A stretch of DNA of 64,000 nt from Paraburkholderia franconis (lineage in GTDB: Bacteria > Pseudomonadota > Gammaproteobacteria > Burkholderiales > Burkholderiaceae): assembly GCF_009362735.1 (NCBI RefSeq), contig NZ_WHNP01000021.1, positions 1-64,000 on the forward strand, read 5' to 3'. This document shows, piece by piece, positions 16,323 to 23,633 of the stretch. Positions within the stretch are counted from its first letter, which is position 1; each line of letters begins with the position of its first letter. The translations under genes and the position numbers were made by a program. Below the pieces are notes generated by a model, which was not told where the DNA came from, ran no database searches, and saw nothing but the letters and a program-made list of their open reading frames with translations.

Positions 16323-17852
16323 TCAGGCGCGCGCCCGCGGCTTGCACTCGCGAATGACGCGCGCCAGCGCCTGCACGCCGGCGTCGATCTTCTCCGGCTT
16401 GATCGCCGAAAAGCCCATGCGAAAGCACTGCTGCCGCTCGAGCCCTGTCATGAAGAACACATTGCCGGGCTCGATCAGAACGCCATGTGCCTGCGCGTCA
16501 TCGGCAAGACGCGTCGCGTCGAGCCAGGGTTCACCTTCGACCCAGCACGATGCGCCGCCCGTGACGGGCACATAGCGCGCTTCGGGCATGTGCGCATCGA
16601 TTGAGGCCATCAGCAGTTGCGCGCGCTCGCGGTACGCGTGCGCGAGCTTGCGCAGCAGCGTGTCGTGATGCCCGAGCGCGAGGAAATTCGCAAACGCCCG
16701 CTGGATATACGCGGCAGGATGGCGGACCATCAGACGCCGCAACGCGCGCAGTTCGCGAATCAGATCGCGCGGCCCGACCACATAGCCCAGGCGCAAGCCG
16801 GGTGCAAAGGTCTTCGTCAGGCTGCCGATGTAGATCACGCGATCCGCCGTATCCAGGCTCTTCAATGCCGGATGGGGCGCGCCCGAGAAATTGTTTTCGC
16901 TCTCGTAGTCGTCTTCGATCACGACGAAATCGTGCAACTGCGCGAGATCGAGCAGCGCCTGGCGCCGTTCGAGCGGCATCGTCGCAGTCGTCGGACATTG
17001 GTGGCTTGGCGTCACGTACACGTAGTCGCATTGCGCGAGCACGTCGCGGTCTTCGTCGGTGCGAACGCCGCCAGCATCGATAGGCAGCGGCAACAGCCGT
17101 GCATTGCGGTTCAGCAGGATATTGCGCGCATCGGGATAGCCGGGGTTCTCGAAACCAACCGTGGTCCCCTCATTCGCGAGCAGATCCGCGACGAGATACA
17201 GCGCCTGTTGGGCGCCAATCGTCACGACGATCTCATCGGGCTTCGCGAACACGCCGCGCCTGGGAAGCACGCGCGTGCAGATCTGCTGGATCAGCGTCTC
17301 GTCGTCGCGTTCGATCAGATCGGGCGCCCAGTTGCGAATCTCCATCACGGACAGCGCCTTGATGCAGCACTCGCGCCAATCGTTGGTCGGAAAGAGTGTC
17401 TGATCGAACTGTCCGTAGATGAACGGGAACTGATAGCTCTGCCAGTTGCCGGGCTTCACGATGTTGCGCTGCTTCGACGGCGGGCGCGACACACGCTGAC
17501 GCCAGTCGGGACGCACGATATCGGAGACGCTCGGCGCGTTCGCGGCCTGTATCGACACGAAGTCGTGCTGCCCTTCCAGCATCGCCGGATTCACGAAATG
17601 ACCGCTGCGTTCACGCGAAATCAGATAGCCCTCTTCGACCAGTTGCTGATATGCGAGTACGACCGTATTGCGCGCAACACCGAGCTGATCGGCCAGTTCA
17701 CGGCTCGACGGCAACGCGCTGTCGGGCATCAACTGGCCATCGAGAATCGCGGCGACGAGCATCTGGCGAATCTGGCCTTGCAGGCTCATGCTCGACTCGG
17801 TCGACCGCTGGAACCTTTGGGTCCAAAGCGTCGGCGAGGTCCGGCTGGGCAT
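16323..17852 (-). CDS. tauR: MocR-family regulator (GntR winged helix fused to aminotransferase fold), probable TauR
   Basis: A 509-residue fusion. Residues 25-90 form a GntR winged helix (LPSSRELADQLGVARNTVVLAYQQ), and the rest is a class-I aminotransferase-like PLP domain with Asp314 in VIEDDY and the PLP-binding Lys347 in YIGSLTKTFAPGLRLGY. MocR proteins use PLP bound to an amine ligand to control transcription; family members include GabR, PdxR and the taurine regulator TauR. AGGAGA precedes the ATG. It is on the same strand as the NTF2, FAD oxidoreductase and permease genes, with 190 bases between, so it may control them. An amine ligand such as taurine fits the fold and context, but the ligand is inferred. 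Confidence 0.75.
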   Translation of the reverse strand: MPSRTSPTLWTQRFQRSTESSMSLQGQIRQMLVAAILDGQLMPDSALPSSRELADQLGVARNTVVLAYQQLVEEGYLISRERSGHFVNPAMLEGQHDFVSIQAANAPSVSDIVRPDWRQRVSRPPSKQRNIVKPGNWQSYQFPFIYGQFDQTLFPTNDWRECCIKALSVMEIRNWAPDLIERDDETLIQQICTRVLPRRGVFAKPDEIVVTIGAQQALYLVADLLANEGTTVGFENPGYPDARNILLNRNARLLPLPIDAGGVRTDEDRDVLAQCDYVYVTPSHQCPTTATMPLERRQALLDLAQLHDFVVIEDDYESENNFSGAPHPALKSLDTADRVIYIGSLTKTFAPGLRLGYVVGPRDLIRELRALRRLMVRHPAAYIQRAFANFLALGHHDTLLRKLAHAYRERAQLLMASIDAHMPEARYVPVTGGASCWVEGEPWLDATRLADDAQAHGVLIEPGNVFFMTGLERQQCFRMGFSAIKPEKIDAGVQALARVIRECKPRARA

Positions 17853-18473
17853 GTTTTCTCCTGATGAGCGGCGCGTGGTGCACGCGCGGTGCGAGGAACG
17901 CCCCGACTGCGCACTTCCGCCAGATTGGCACCGGACGACAGCGGCTCCCGGGTTGAGAACCGATCGCCGGACTGCGGGAAAACCCGACAGACCATGTCAA
18001 CGTGAACTCGACGATCGGCATCGCCTGGCTCCAACTGCTACCTTTTTAATGACGATACTCGAATCAACCCGTTTCGGGCGATTGGGACAAGCCCCCGTCG
18101 ATAAGAACAGGATTTGCGTGCCACGCGCGCAACCTTCTGGAGACATGCCATGGAACGAACGCCTTCGTACCCCGCGTGTTTTTCTGCTTTCCTTCACCCA
18201 GTCGTCGTTGAATTCAGTTGACGTACTGCATTGCCGCTGCAATGCCTCTGACCTCGCAATACAACCTGCTGGCGCGCACGCCAGGCCAGGACAGTCCGTT
18301 AGTGCATGCCGCGATGCGCCAGAAATCCAGAGGCATCCAAAGTGAAAAGACGCTCTACAGCGTGCGTTCCCTCGTATATGAGATGACTTGTTGTTCGCCC
18401 GCCGCTTTTGCGCGACGATACTAAACGGCACCGTTATCCACCGTAAATTTCGATCGCCCCCGACTAATCGCGT
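17853..18473. other. 620-base region without a convincing gene
   Basis: It lies between divergent genes: the MocR gene on the minus strand and the GNAT gene on the plus strand. Several frames of 60-190 codons are open, but none has a ribosome-binding site, domain pattern or family resemblance. AT-rich stretches around 18040-18060 and 18410-18450 probably hold the two promoters. The 9-mer GACGATACT occurs twice, near 18051 and 18413, which could be chance. Confidence 0.45.
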
Positions 18474-18809
18474 ATGAGCACATTCATCTTCAAAGATCGC
18501 GCGGCTCATGTGATCATCATCGAGATTGACGACGATGAGAATCGCGCGGTGGCTTCGCACCGCGCGGAGCCGGTCGGCTGGATCGAGTTCGAACATTGCT
18601 CGAACTCGTCCGCCAAGGCGCCAGTCACGTTGCTTGATGCCTATGTCGTGCCTGGGTATAGAAGAAACGGAATCGCCCATACGTTGATCGCCTATGTGAG
18701 CGGCGAAATGGGCGGGCCGATCCAGATCGGTGTTCCCACACGCTCCGGCAGCGCCGAGTTCGACACGTTGTGCAGCAATCTGATGCATGAGGGATTGCTC
18801 ATTCGTTAA
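18474..18809 (+). CDS. Small GNAT-like acetyltransferase domain protein
   Basis: A 111-residue protein. The order of elements resembles the core of the GNAT fold: a strand with VGWIEFEH, a long strand VTLLDAYVVPGYRRNGIAHTLI, in which RRNGIA corresponds to the acetyl-CoA pyrophosphate loop (normally Q/RxxGxG/A), and a final strand GPIQIGVPTRSGS. It is shorter than the usual 140-170 residues, so part of the N-terminal half of the fold is missing or diverged. The ATG at 18474 has no strong ribosome-binding site. No neighbour suggests a partner or substrate. It could be a minimal acetyltransferase or a diverged remnant. Confidence 0.6.
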   Translation: MSTFIFKDRAAHVIIIEIDDDENRAVASHRAEPVGWIEFEHCSNSSAKAPVTLLDAYVVPGYRRNGIAHTLIAYVSGEMGGPIQIGVPTRSGSAEFDTLCSNLMHEGLLIR

Positions 18810-19215
18810 GGTGTTTGAACACAACCCGATATCGTTCTGTGCCACATGGGGACGCTACCGACACTCCAACCGCTTCAGCACGTCGTTAAGCAACATAACG
18901 TCACGGCTGTCAGCGAGAAGACCTTTTGCAATGTTGGTAACTCTTATCTTTTATCCGTCGCCAGGCGCATGCCGTGAATCGTCAGAAAGCCGCATGGAAC
19001 ACCACGGATTCCTTCGACGGTCTTTATGTCCCGGAGATGCAGGGGCAAATCCAATGATCTGAAACCCGTGAAAACCGGACATTTCTATCTAGCCAGCACC
19101 CGGACATCTGGATATCCGCATCTTCGGCGCTGACCGAATTCGACGCGCTTTGCCGGATCTGTTTTGTTGCGCAGTCCAACCGTTTCCCCCCTCGATGAAA
19201 GCGCCTCGTCACTCA
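18810..19215. other. 400-base region without a gene; possible insertion-element scar
   Basis: No open frame here has gene character. It contains two copies of CCGGACAT (19075-19082 and 19100-19107), 25 bases apart, preceded by GTGAAAA. Repeats of this type occur near the ends of some IS21-like elements, so it may be a scar. GC content looks lower than in the neighbouring genes. Confidence 0.35.
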
Positions 19216-19635
19216 TCACCGGGCGACTATCATGCAGACCGCCGATGCCGTCGCCACGAGCCTGTCGTCCTGCCACAGTTCGCCATTTGCGTTGCACACG
19301 CCGCGTCCGCGGCGCACGAGCGTCGCGCGGCCCAGTAGCCGGCCGGCGCTCGCCGGTCGAAGGAACGTCGTGTTCAGGCTGAGCGTTGCACAGCGTTCGC
19401 CCTGCGCCAGCGTCGACGTGACGAGCGTAGCCGTGACGTCGTCGAGCATCGCGGACAGCATGCCGCCCTGCACGTGCCCGGCCGGATTCAGGAACGCCGC
19501 CGTGCCAGCGTAAGCGATTTCGATCGCGTTATCCGCGAGCGACACGAACTCGCCGCCCAGCGTCGTCGTGATGGGCGGCGTCTCTCCGTTGCTGCCGTAA
19601 ATCCGCCTGCCGATTTCGGTATCGTCGATTTTCAT
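19216..19635 (-). CDS. Hotdog-fold acyl-CoA thioesterase, PaaI family
   Basis: A 139-residue single hotdog domain. The key segment is LNPAGHVQGGMLSAMLDDVTA, where HVQGG and the acidic residues of MLDD form the family active site, followed by LSLNTTFLRPASAG and a final strand VATASAVCMIVA. PaaI-type thioesterases release free acids from stalled aryl- or acyl-CoA intermediates and so return CoA. It is the last gene of the large minus-strand catabolic arm, 78 bases beyond the enoyl-CoA hydratase gene, where a CoA-salvage role fits the CoA ligase, CoA-transferase and dehydrogenases upstream. GAGGA lies ahead of the start. Confidence 0.82.
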   Translation of the reverse strand: MKIDDTEIGRRIYGSNGETPPITTTLGGEFVSLADNAIEIAYAGTAAFLNPAGHVQGGMLSAMLDDVTATLVTSTLAQGERCATLSLNTTFLRPASAGRLLGRATLVRRGRGVCNANGELWQDDRLVATASAVCMIVAR

Positions 19636-19713
19636 GAGTCGGTCGTCCTCTTGTCGGGCTCGAGGCCGAGCCGTCAGAGCCGTTGTGTCTCATCGGCCCA
19701 TCGGCCCATCGGT

Positions 19714-20502
19714 CTATTCGCCCCGAAACACCGGCTTGCGCTTTTCCTTTCGCGCGAGCACGGCTTCGCGCAGATCATGCGAAGCATCTGCCCGTGCGAC
19801 GTCGCGCGCAAACTCGTCTTCGTCGAGCGTCCCTTGCGCAATCCGGTTCAGATGTTTCTTCATGCCGAGCAGCGCAAGCGGCGCCATTCCCGCCAGCTCG
19901 CCGCTCAAACGCTCCACTTCGTCGCGCAACGCTGCGGGCGCCACGACCGTATCGAGGAAACCGCACGCCAGCATCTGCGTGGCATCGAGCGTCGCGGCCG
20001 TGAGCAGCAGCTTTTTCGCCATGTTCAGACCCAGCCGGGATACATAGCGCTGCAAGCCGCCGCGATAGAACAACAGGCCAAGGCGCGCGGCAGGCACGAA
20101 CATCTGGTTCGTTTCGGTGCCGATGCGAAAATCGCAGGCGAGCGCGAGATCGGTTGCGCCGCCGTACACGCCGCCGTTGATCGCAGCGATCGTCACCGGG
20201 CGCGCGTACTCCAGTTCGTTCGCGAGTGCCTCGAAGTTCGCGCCTGCGTTGCCGTCCGCGAGCCGGCCGATGTTGAAGCCGGCGCAGAAGTTCGGACCCT
20301 CGGCGCATAGCCGCAGCACGAGCACGTCGGAACGCGCGTTGACCTCGCGGATGAAGCCGCGCAACGTCGCGAGGTCTTCGGGGTCGAGCCGGTTCGCCAT
20401 CGCCGGGCGGCGCAGCGTGATCGTCGCGATCGGCCCGGCGACGGCGAGGTCCGGCGCGAGGCCGGATGAACGAGCGGAGGGTTGGTCGGACTTCTCGGAC
20501 AT
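19714..20502 (-). CDS. Enoyl-CoA hydratase/isomerase family protein
   Basis: A 262-residue crotonase-fold protein. The oxyanion-hole segments are CAEGPNFCAGFNIGRL and INGGVYGGATDLALACDFRIG, followed by LFYRGGLQRYVSRLG. The ATG at 20502 overlaps the stop of the upstream RraA-family gene at 20510 by a few bases' spacing, so the two are probably coupled; the longer frame to 20649 is non-family sequence. The usual catalytic glutamates of hydratases are not obvious in their standard positions (RRGGLQ-type segment rather than PExG), so isomerase, hydrolase or ring-opening chemistry is possible. It works within the CoA-thioester part of the pathway; a second crotonase is encoded in the plus arm at 35899. 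Confidence 0.82.
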   Translation of the reverse strand: MSEKSDQPSARSSGLAPDLAVAGPIATITLRRPAMANRLDPEDLATLRGFIREVNARSDVLVLRLCAEGPNFCAGFNIGRLADGNAGANFEALANELEYARPVTIAAINGGVYGGATDLALACDFRIGTETNQMFVPAARLGLLFYRGGLQRYVSRLGLNMAKKLLLTAATLDATQMLACGFLDTVVAPAALRDEVERLSGELAGMAPLALLGMKKHLNRIAQGTLDEDEFARDVARADASHDLREAVLARKEKRKPVFRGE

Positions 20503-20509
20503 TGTCGGC

Positions 20510-21178
20510 TCAGTGGAAGTTGTAGATCTGCATGGTCGTCTCGCCGGACTCGATGCGCTTGCAGATCGCGGCCTCGTCGGCCTCGCGCTTCGCCGCCCTC
20601 TCGACGACGTCGGCTGCACGATCGCGCGGAACGGCGACGACGCCATCACGGTCCCCGACGATCAGATCGCCGGCGTTCACGGTGACATTGCCGATCATCA
20701 CCGGCTCGTTGATCCAGCCGATCGCACCGTAATCCTTGCTCGTGCCGCGAATCGACAGCCCGCGCGAGAACACCGGGAAGCCGATCGCTTCGAGCAGGTC
20801 CGCATCGCGCACGGCGCCATCGATCACGAGGCCCGCGAGCCCGCGCACCTTCGCGGCCGTCGTCATCACTTCGCCCCAGTAGCCATGCTCGTAAACGCCG
20901 CTCGCGTAGACCACCAGCACGTCGCCCGGCTGCGCGAGCGCGATCGCGCGATGCAGCCAGAGGTTGTCGCCGCCCGGCGAATGCACGGTCACGGCCGTGC
21001 CGCAGATCCTGAAGCCCGGCGCAACCGGCTTGATCGCCGAGGGCAGCGCGCCGATCTTGCCGCCCGCTTCATGCAATGTCGCCGCAGGGAGCGCGCGCGC
21101 CGTCTCGACCACGCTCGCCTCGACGCGCTTTATCGATGTGCGGATCGTCGCCGCCGAATCGTGTTCTCTCATGGTCAT
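20510..21178 (-). CDS. RraA/HMG-aldolase family protein, third of three tandem copies
   Basis: A 222-residue RraA-like protein. Its active-site signature is WGEVMTTAAKVRGLAGLVID followed by GAVRD, with Arg124 and Asp125 expected to bind substrate and metal. In this family such residues mark class-II pyruvate aldolases that cleave 4-hydroxy-4-methyl-2-oxoglutarate or 4-carboxy-4-hydroxy-2-oxoadipate (the LigK/GalC step) to pyruvate plus a keto acid; true RraA regulators lack catalysis. The ATG at 21178 overlaps the upstream stop (ATGA), with GGGGG just before it. With the LigJ-like hydratase gene at 32614, an aldolase role after meta cleavage is the most economical reading. Confidence 0.82.
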   Translation of the reverse strand: MTMREHDSAATIRTSIKRVEASVVETARALPAATLHEAGGKIGALPSAIKPVAPGFRICGTAVTVHSPGGDNLWLHRAIALAQPGDVLVVYASGVYEHGYWGEVMTTAAKVRGLAGLVIDGAVRDADLLEAIGFPVFSRGLSIRGTSKDYGAIGWINEPVMIGNVTVNAGDLIVGDRDGVVAVPRDRAADVVERAAKREADEAAICKRIESGETTMQIYNFH

Positions 21179-21885
21179 TTCCCCCGCGTCTGCAGCTGGT
21201 GATACTTGAACTGCTTGCGCGCCTCGTCCAGACGCATGCCGTCGCGGCAGGCTTCGCGTATTGCTTCCTCCGCATGATGAATGGCTTCCGCCGCGTCGAG
21301 CACGGCTTCTTCGTGTTCCTGCGGAATCACGATCACGCCGTCGGCGTCGCCGCGCAGAATGTCGCCGGGCCGCACGCGCGCGTCGCCGATATTGACGGGA
21401 ATGTTCGTCGCCTCGACCTGCACCCGGTCCTTGCCGGTGCGCATCCAGTGATCGCGGCTGAAGATGGGGTAGCCGAGCTTCAGGCATAACGCGACATCGC
21501 GGCAGATGCCGTTGATCACCGTGCCCGCGAGTCCGCGCCGGTGCGCGATCTCGGTCAGAATGTCGCCCCAGACGGTCGCGTCCTCGCGCCCGCCGTTGTC
21601 GAGCACGATGACCGCGCCGGGCGGCACGTCGTCGATGTAGTCGCCCACGGTGCCGGGCGGATTTGCGGCCGGACCGTACTTGAGCGTCCAGGCCCTGCCC
21701 GCGAGCCGGAAGTCCGTGCTGCGCGCCTTGATCCTGTAGCACTGGCCATTGATGCCGAGCTTGTCGAGCGCGTCGGAGAGCGTCGCCGTATCGAGCTTGC
21801 CCGCGCGCTCGACATTGCGGTTGTCGTCGCGGTTGTCGTTTGCAGTCATGGTGTCGGTTGTTCCGTGAGTTGCGATTGCGCTCAT
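21175..21885 (-). CDS. RraA/HMG-aldolase family protein, second of three tandem copies
   Basis: A 236-residue RraA-like protein with a polar N-terminal tail of about 30 residues. The signature is WGDILTEIAHRRGLAGTVIN followed by GICRD (Arg129, Asp130), then LGYPIFSRDHW and GDILRGDADGVIVIP, so the metal and substrate residues are kept. The start at 21885 overlaps the upstream stop (ATGA at 21882-21885); an internal ATG at 21849 behind GGAACA is an alternative start. It differs from its two neighbours well beyond recent duplication, which suggests distinct substrates or a hetero-oligomer. The C-terminal RKQFKYHQLQTRGK tail is unlike the other two. Confidence 0.8.
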   Translation of the reverse strand: MSAIATHGTTDTMTANDNRDDNRNVERAGKLDTATLSDALDKLGINGQCYRIKARSTDFRLAGRAWTLKYGPAANPPGTVGDYIDDVPPGAVIVLDNGGREDATVWGDILTEIAHRRGLAGTVINGICRDVALCLKLGYPIFSRDHWMRTGKDRVQVEATNIPVNIGDARVRPGDILRGDADGVIVIPQEHEEAVLDAAEAIHHAEEAIREACRDGMRLDEARKQFKYHQLQTRGK

Positions 21886-22535
21886 GCGAGCATGTGTTCG
21901 TAGTTGCCGCCCATGACCTGGCCCACGGGCGTGCCGGAAAGAATCGCCTTGGCCATCGCGGCTTCCTTCGCGACGATGACCTCGGCGGCTTCGAGCACGC
22001 GCTCGATGTCGTCGGCGCGAATGAAGATCACGGCGCTGTTGTCGGCCACGACGTAGTCGCCTGCTTCCACGTGCACGTCGCCGATCTGCACGGCCACATT
22101 CGTACCCTGCTCGACGACGCGGCCACGCGCCGTGCGCGCCGTGGTCGCGCGGCTGAACACGGGCAGCTCATAGGCGATGGCTTCGTCGATATCGCGCACG
22201 GGCCCGTCGGCCACCACGCCCGCAACGTCGCGCACTTTCGCGGCGAGCGACAGCAGGCCGCCCCAGCAGCCGGCTTCGACGCCGCTGCGCTGCTCGACGA
22301 CGATCACGTCGTCGGCGCCCGCCTGTTCGATTGCCGTGCAGCCGAGATGCACGGGCGGTCCGGACGGCGGCTCGCCCGTATCGAGCCTCACGGTAATGAC
22401 GCGGCCGGCGATGCGGCCCGTGCCCGAGCGCTGCGGCAGTCCGCTTACGACGCCGGACAGCTTGAGTTTGTCGAGCGCGTCCGACACGGCGCAGCAATCG
22501 AGCCGGCGCAGGCGCTGTACGTTTTGGTCAGCCAT
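21882..22535 (-). CDS. RraA/HMG-aldolase family protein, first of three tandem copies
   Basis: A 217-residue RraA-like protein and the most typical of the three in length. It opens with RLDCCAVSDALDKLKLSGVV, the usual family start, and has WGGLLSLAAKVRDVAGVVAD followed by GPVRD (Arg114, Asp115), then LPVFSRATTARTARGRVVEQ and GDYVVADNSAVIFI. AGGAG precedes the ATG at 22535, so it should be well translated, and the next two copies follow through ATGA overlaps. It lies directly after the extradiol dioxygenase gene. The likely role is retro-aldol cleavage of a hydrated ring-fission product to pyruvate and oxaloacetate or a similar acid. Confidence 0.82.
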   Translation of the reverse strand: MADQNVQRLRRLDCCAVSDALDKLKLSGVVSGLPQRSGTGRIAGRVITVRLDTGEPPSGPPVHLGCTAIEQAGADDVIVVEQRSGVEAGCWGGLLSLAAKVRDVAGVVADGPVRDIDEAIAYELPVFSRATTARTARGRVVEQGTNVAVQIGDVHVEAGDYVVADNSAVIFIRADDIERVLEAAEVIVAKEAAMAKAILSGTPVGQVMGGNYEHMLA

Positions 22536-22570
22536 AGTGTTCTCCTCCTTTTATTTCGCAGCGGGCCAGG

Positions 22571-23569
22571 TCAGGTCAGCGTGCGCCACGCGGCAAAGCA
22601 CAGCCCGGTGCCCGTCAGCGCGGGGCTGCGATAGCCCGGCGTATACGACACCCATTCGAGGTCGAGCGACTTCACCGCCTCGACGGCGATGATCCAGTTG
22701 CGTATCTCCGAGCTGCCCGCCTGAAGCTGCTTCGGATCGAGCGCGGCGAGCCATGCGCTGTCCTTGCGGCGGATCGCGTCGATGATGCCGTGGTCGAGTT
22801 CCTCGTCCACCACGAAGTGCGAGAGCCCACCCGACGCGAGCACGCCCACGCGCATGTCTTCCGGATAGGCTTCGATCAGTTCGCGCAGCGCGGCGCCGAG
22901 CTGCATGCAGCGGCGCGGCGTAGGCTGATTGGGCGGATCGAAGGTATTCACGATCACAGGGATGACGGGCAAATCGAGGCCTTGCAGATAGCGTCGATGA
23001 ATGAACGAGAACGCATGGCCTTCGTACTGGTCGCGCTCGAGGCCGTCCATTGCCGCGATGTCGAAGTCGCGCTCGCACAGCTCGCGTATCATCCAGCGCG
23101 CCATCGCGGACTGGACGGGATAGTGGACGTCCGCATCGGGCTCCTGACGCATCGTGCGCGCGCGTGCGTACCAGCTGTCGTTCGGGCTCGTCTCGCGCTT
23201 CGCGTTGCGAATCGTCTCGCCGTAGTAGATCGCGAAGGCCGGGTTGTTCGTGGTGCGGAACAACTCTGTCTGATCGTCGCCGACAACCATCAGCACGTCG
23301 AGCTTCGCGGCCCGAATGCGCTCGCGCAACTCGTCCATTGCCGCTTCGGCCTGATCGAAACGTTCGCCCATGCGCTCCGGCGTGACGAGCGCGTCGGCGT
23401 CGGCGGGCGCGCGTTCGAGCAGGTCGCCGTAAGTGACGTGATTGCCCGCCTTGTCGAAGTAATGCGGGTTCTTCGGGTCCACCGCGCGAAAACCGTGCTG
23501 CCAGTCTTCGCGCTGCGACACCAGCATGATGCTGTGCGACGAGCCGAATGCGGCTACGAGGCGTGCCAT
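22571..23569 (-). CDS. LigB-type class III extradiol ring-cleavage dioxygenase
   Basis: A 332-residue non-haem iron dioxygenase of the LigB/DODA superfamily. The N-terminal iron site shows as FGSSHSIMLV (His12) and GNHVTYGDLL, the third ligand region as GDDQTELF, and the base region as GVLASGGLSHFVVDEELD. No separate LigA-type alpha subunit is encoded nearby, so it may be a one-component enzyme, as for 3-O-methylgallate or gallate dioxygenases. AAGGAGACG precedes the ATG at 23569; the frame to 23800 is overlap with the CaiB gene. It would cleave a catecholic or gallate-like ring made by the Rieske oxygenase. The exact substrate cannot be read from sequence. Confidence 0.85.
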   Translation of the reverse strand: MARLVAAFGSSHSIMLVSQREDWQHGFRAVDPKNPHYFDKAGNHVTYGDLLERAPADADALVTPERMGERFDQAEAAMDELRERIRAAKLDVLMVVGDDQTELFRTTNNPAFAIYYGETIRNAKRETSPNDSWYARARTMRQEPDADVHYPVQSAMARWMIRELCERDFDIAAMDGLERDQYEGHAFSFIHRRYLQGLDLPVIPVIVNTFDPPNQPTPRRCMQLGAALRELIEAYPEDMRVGVLASGGLSHFVVDEELDHGIIDAIRRKDSAWLAALDPKQLQAGSSEIRNWIIAVEAVKSLDLEWVSYTPGYRSPALTGTGLCFAAWRTLT

Positions 23570-23633
23570 TTCGTCTCCTTTCGTTGTGTGCTGCGTTTTG
23601 GTGTTGTGCGTCGCGTGTTCTCTCGCGCCGCGT

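Noticed and set aside
17788..18345. 185-codon plus-strand frame upstream of the GNAT gene
   Set aside because: It overlaps the start of the MocR gene, has no ribosome-binding site and shows no domain pattern.
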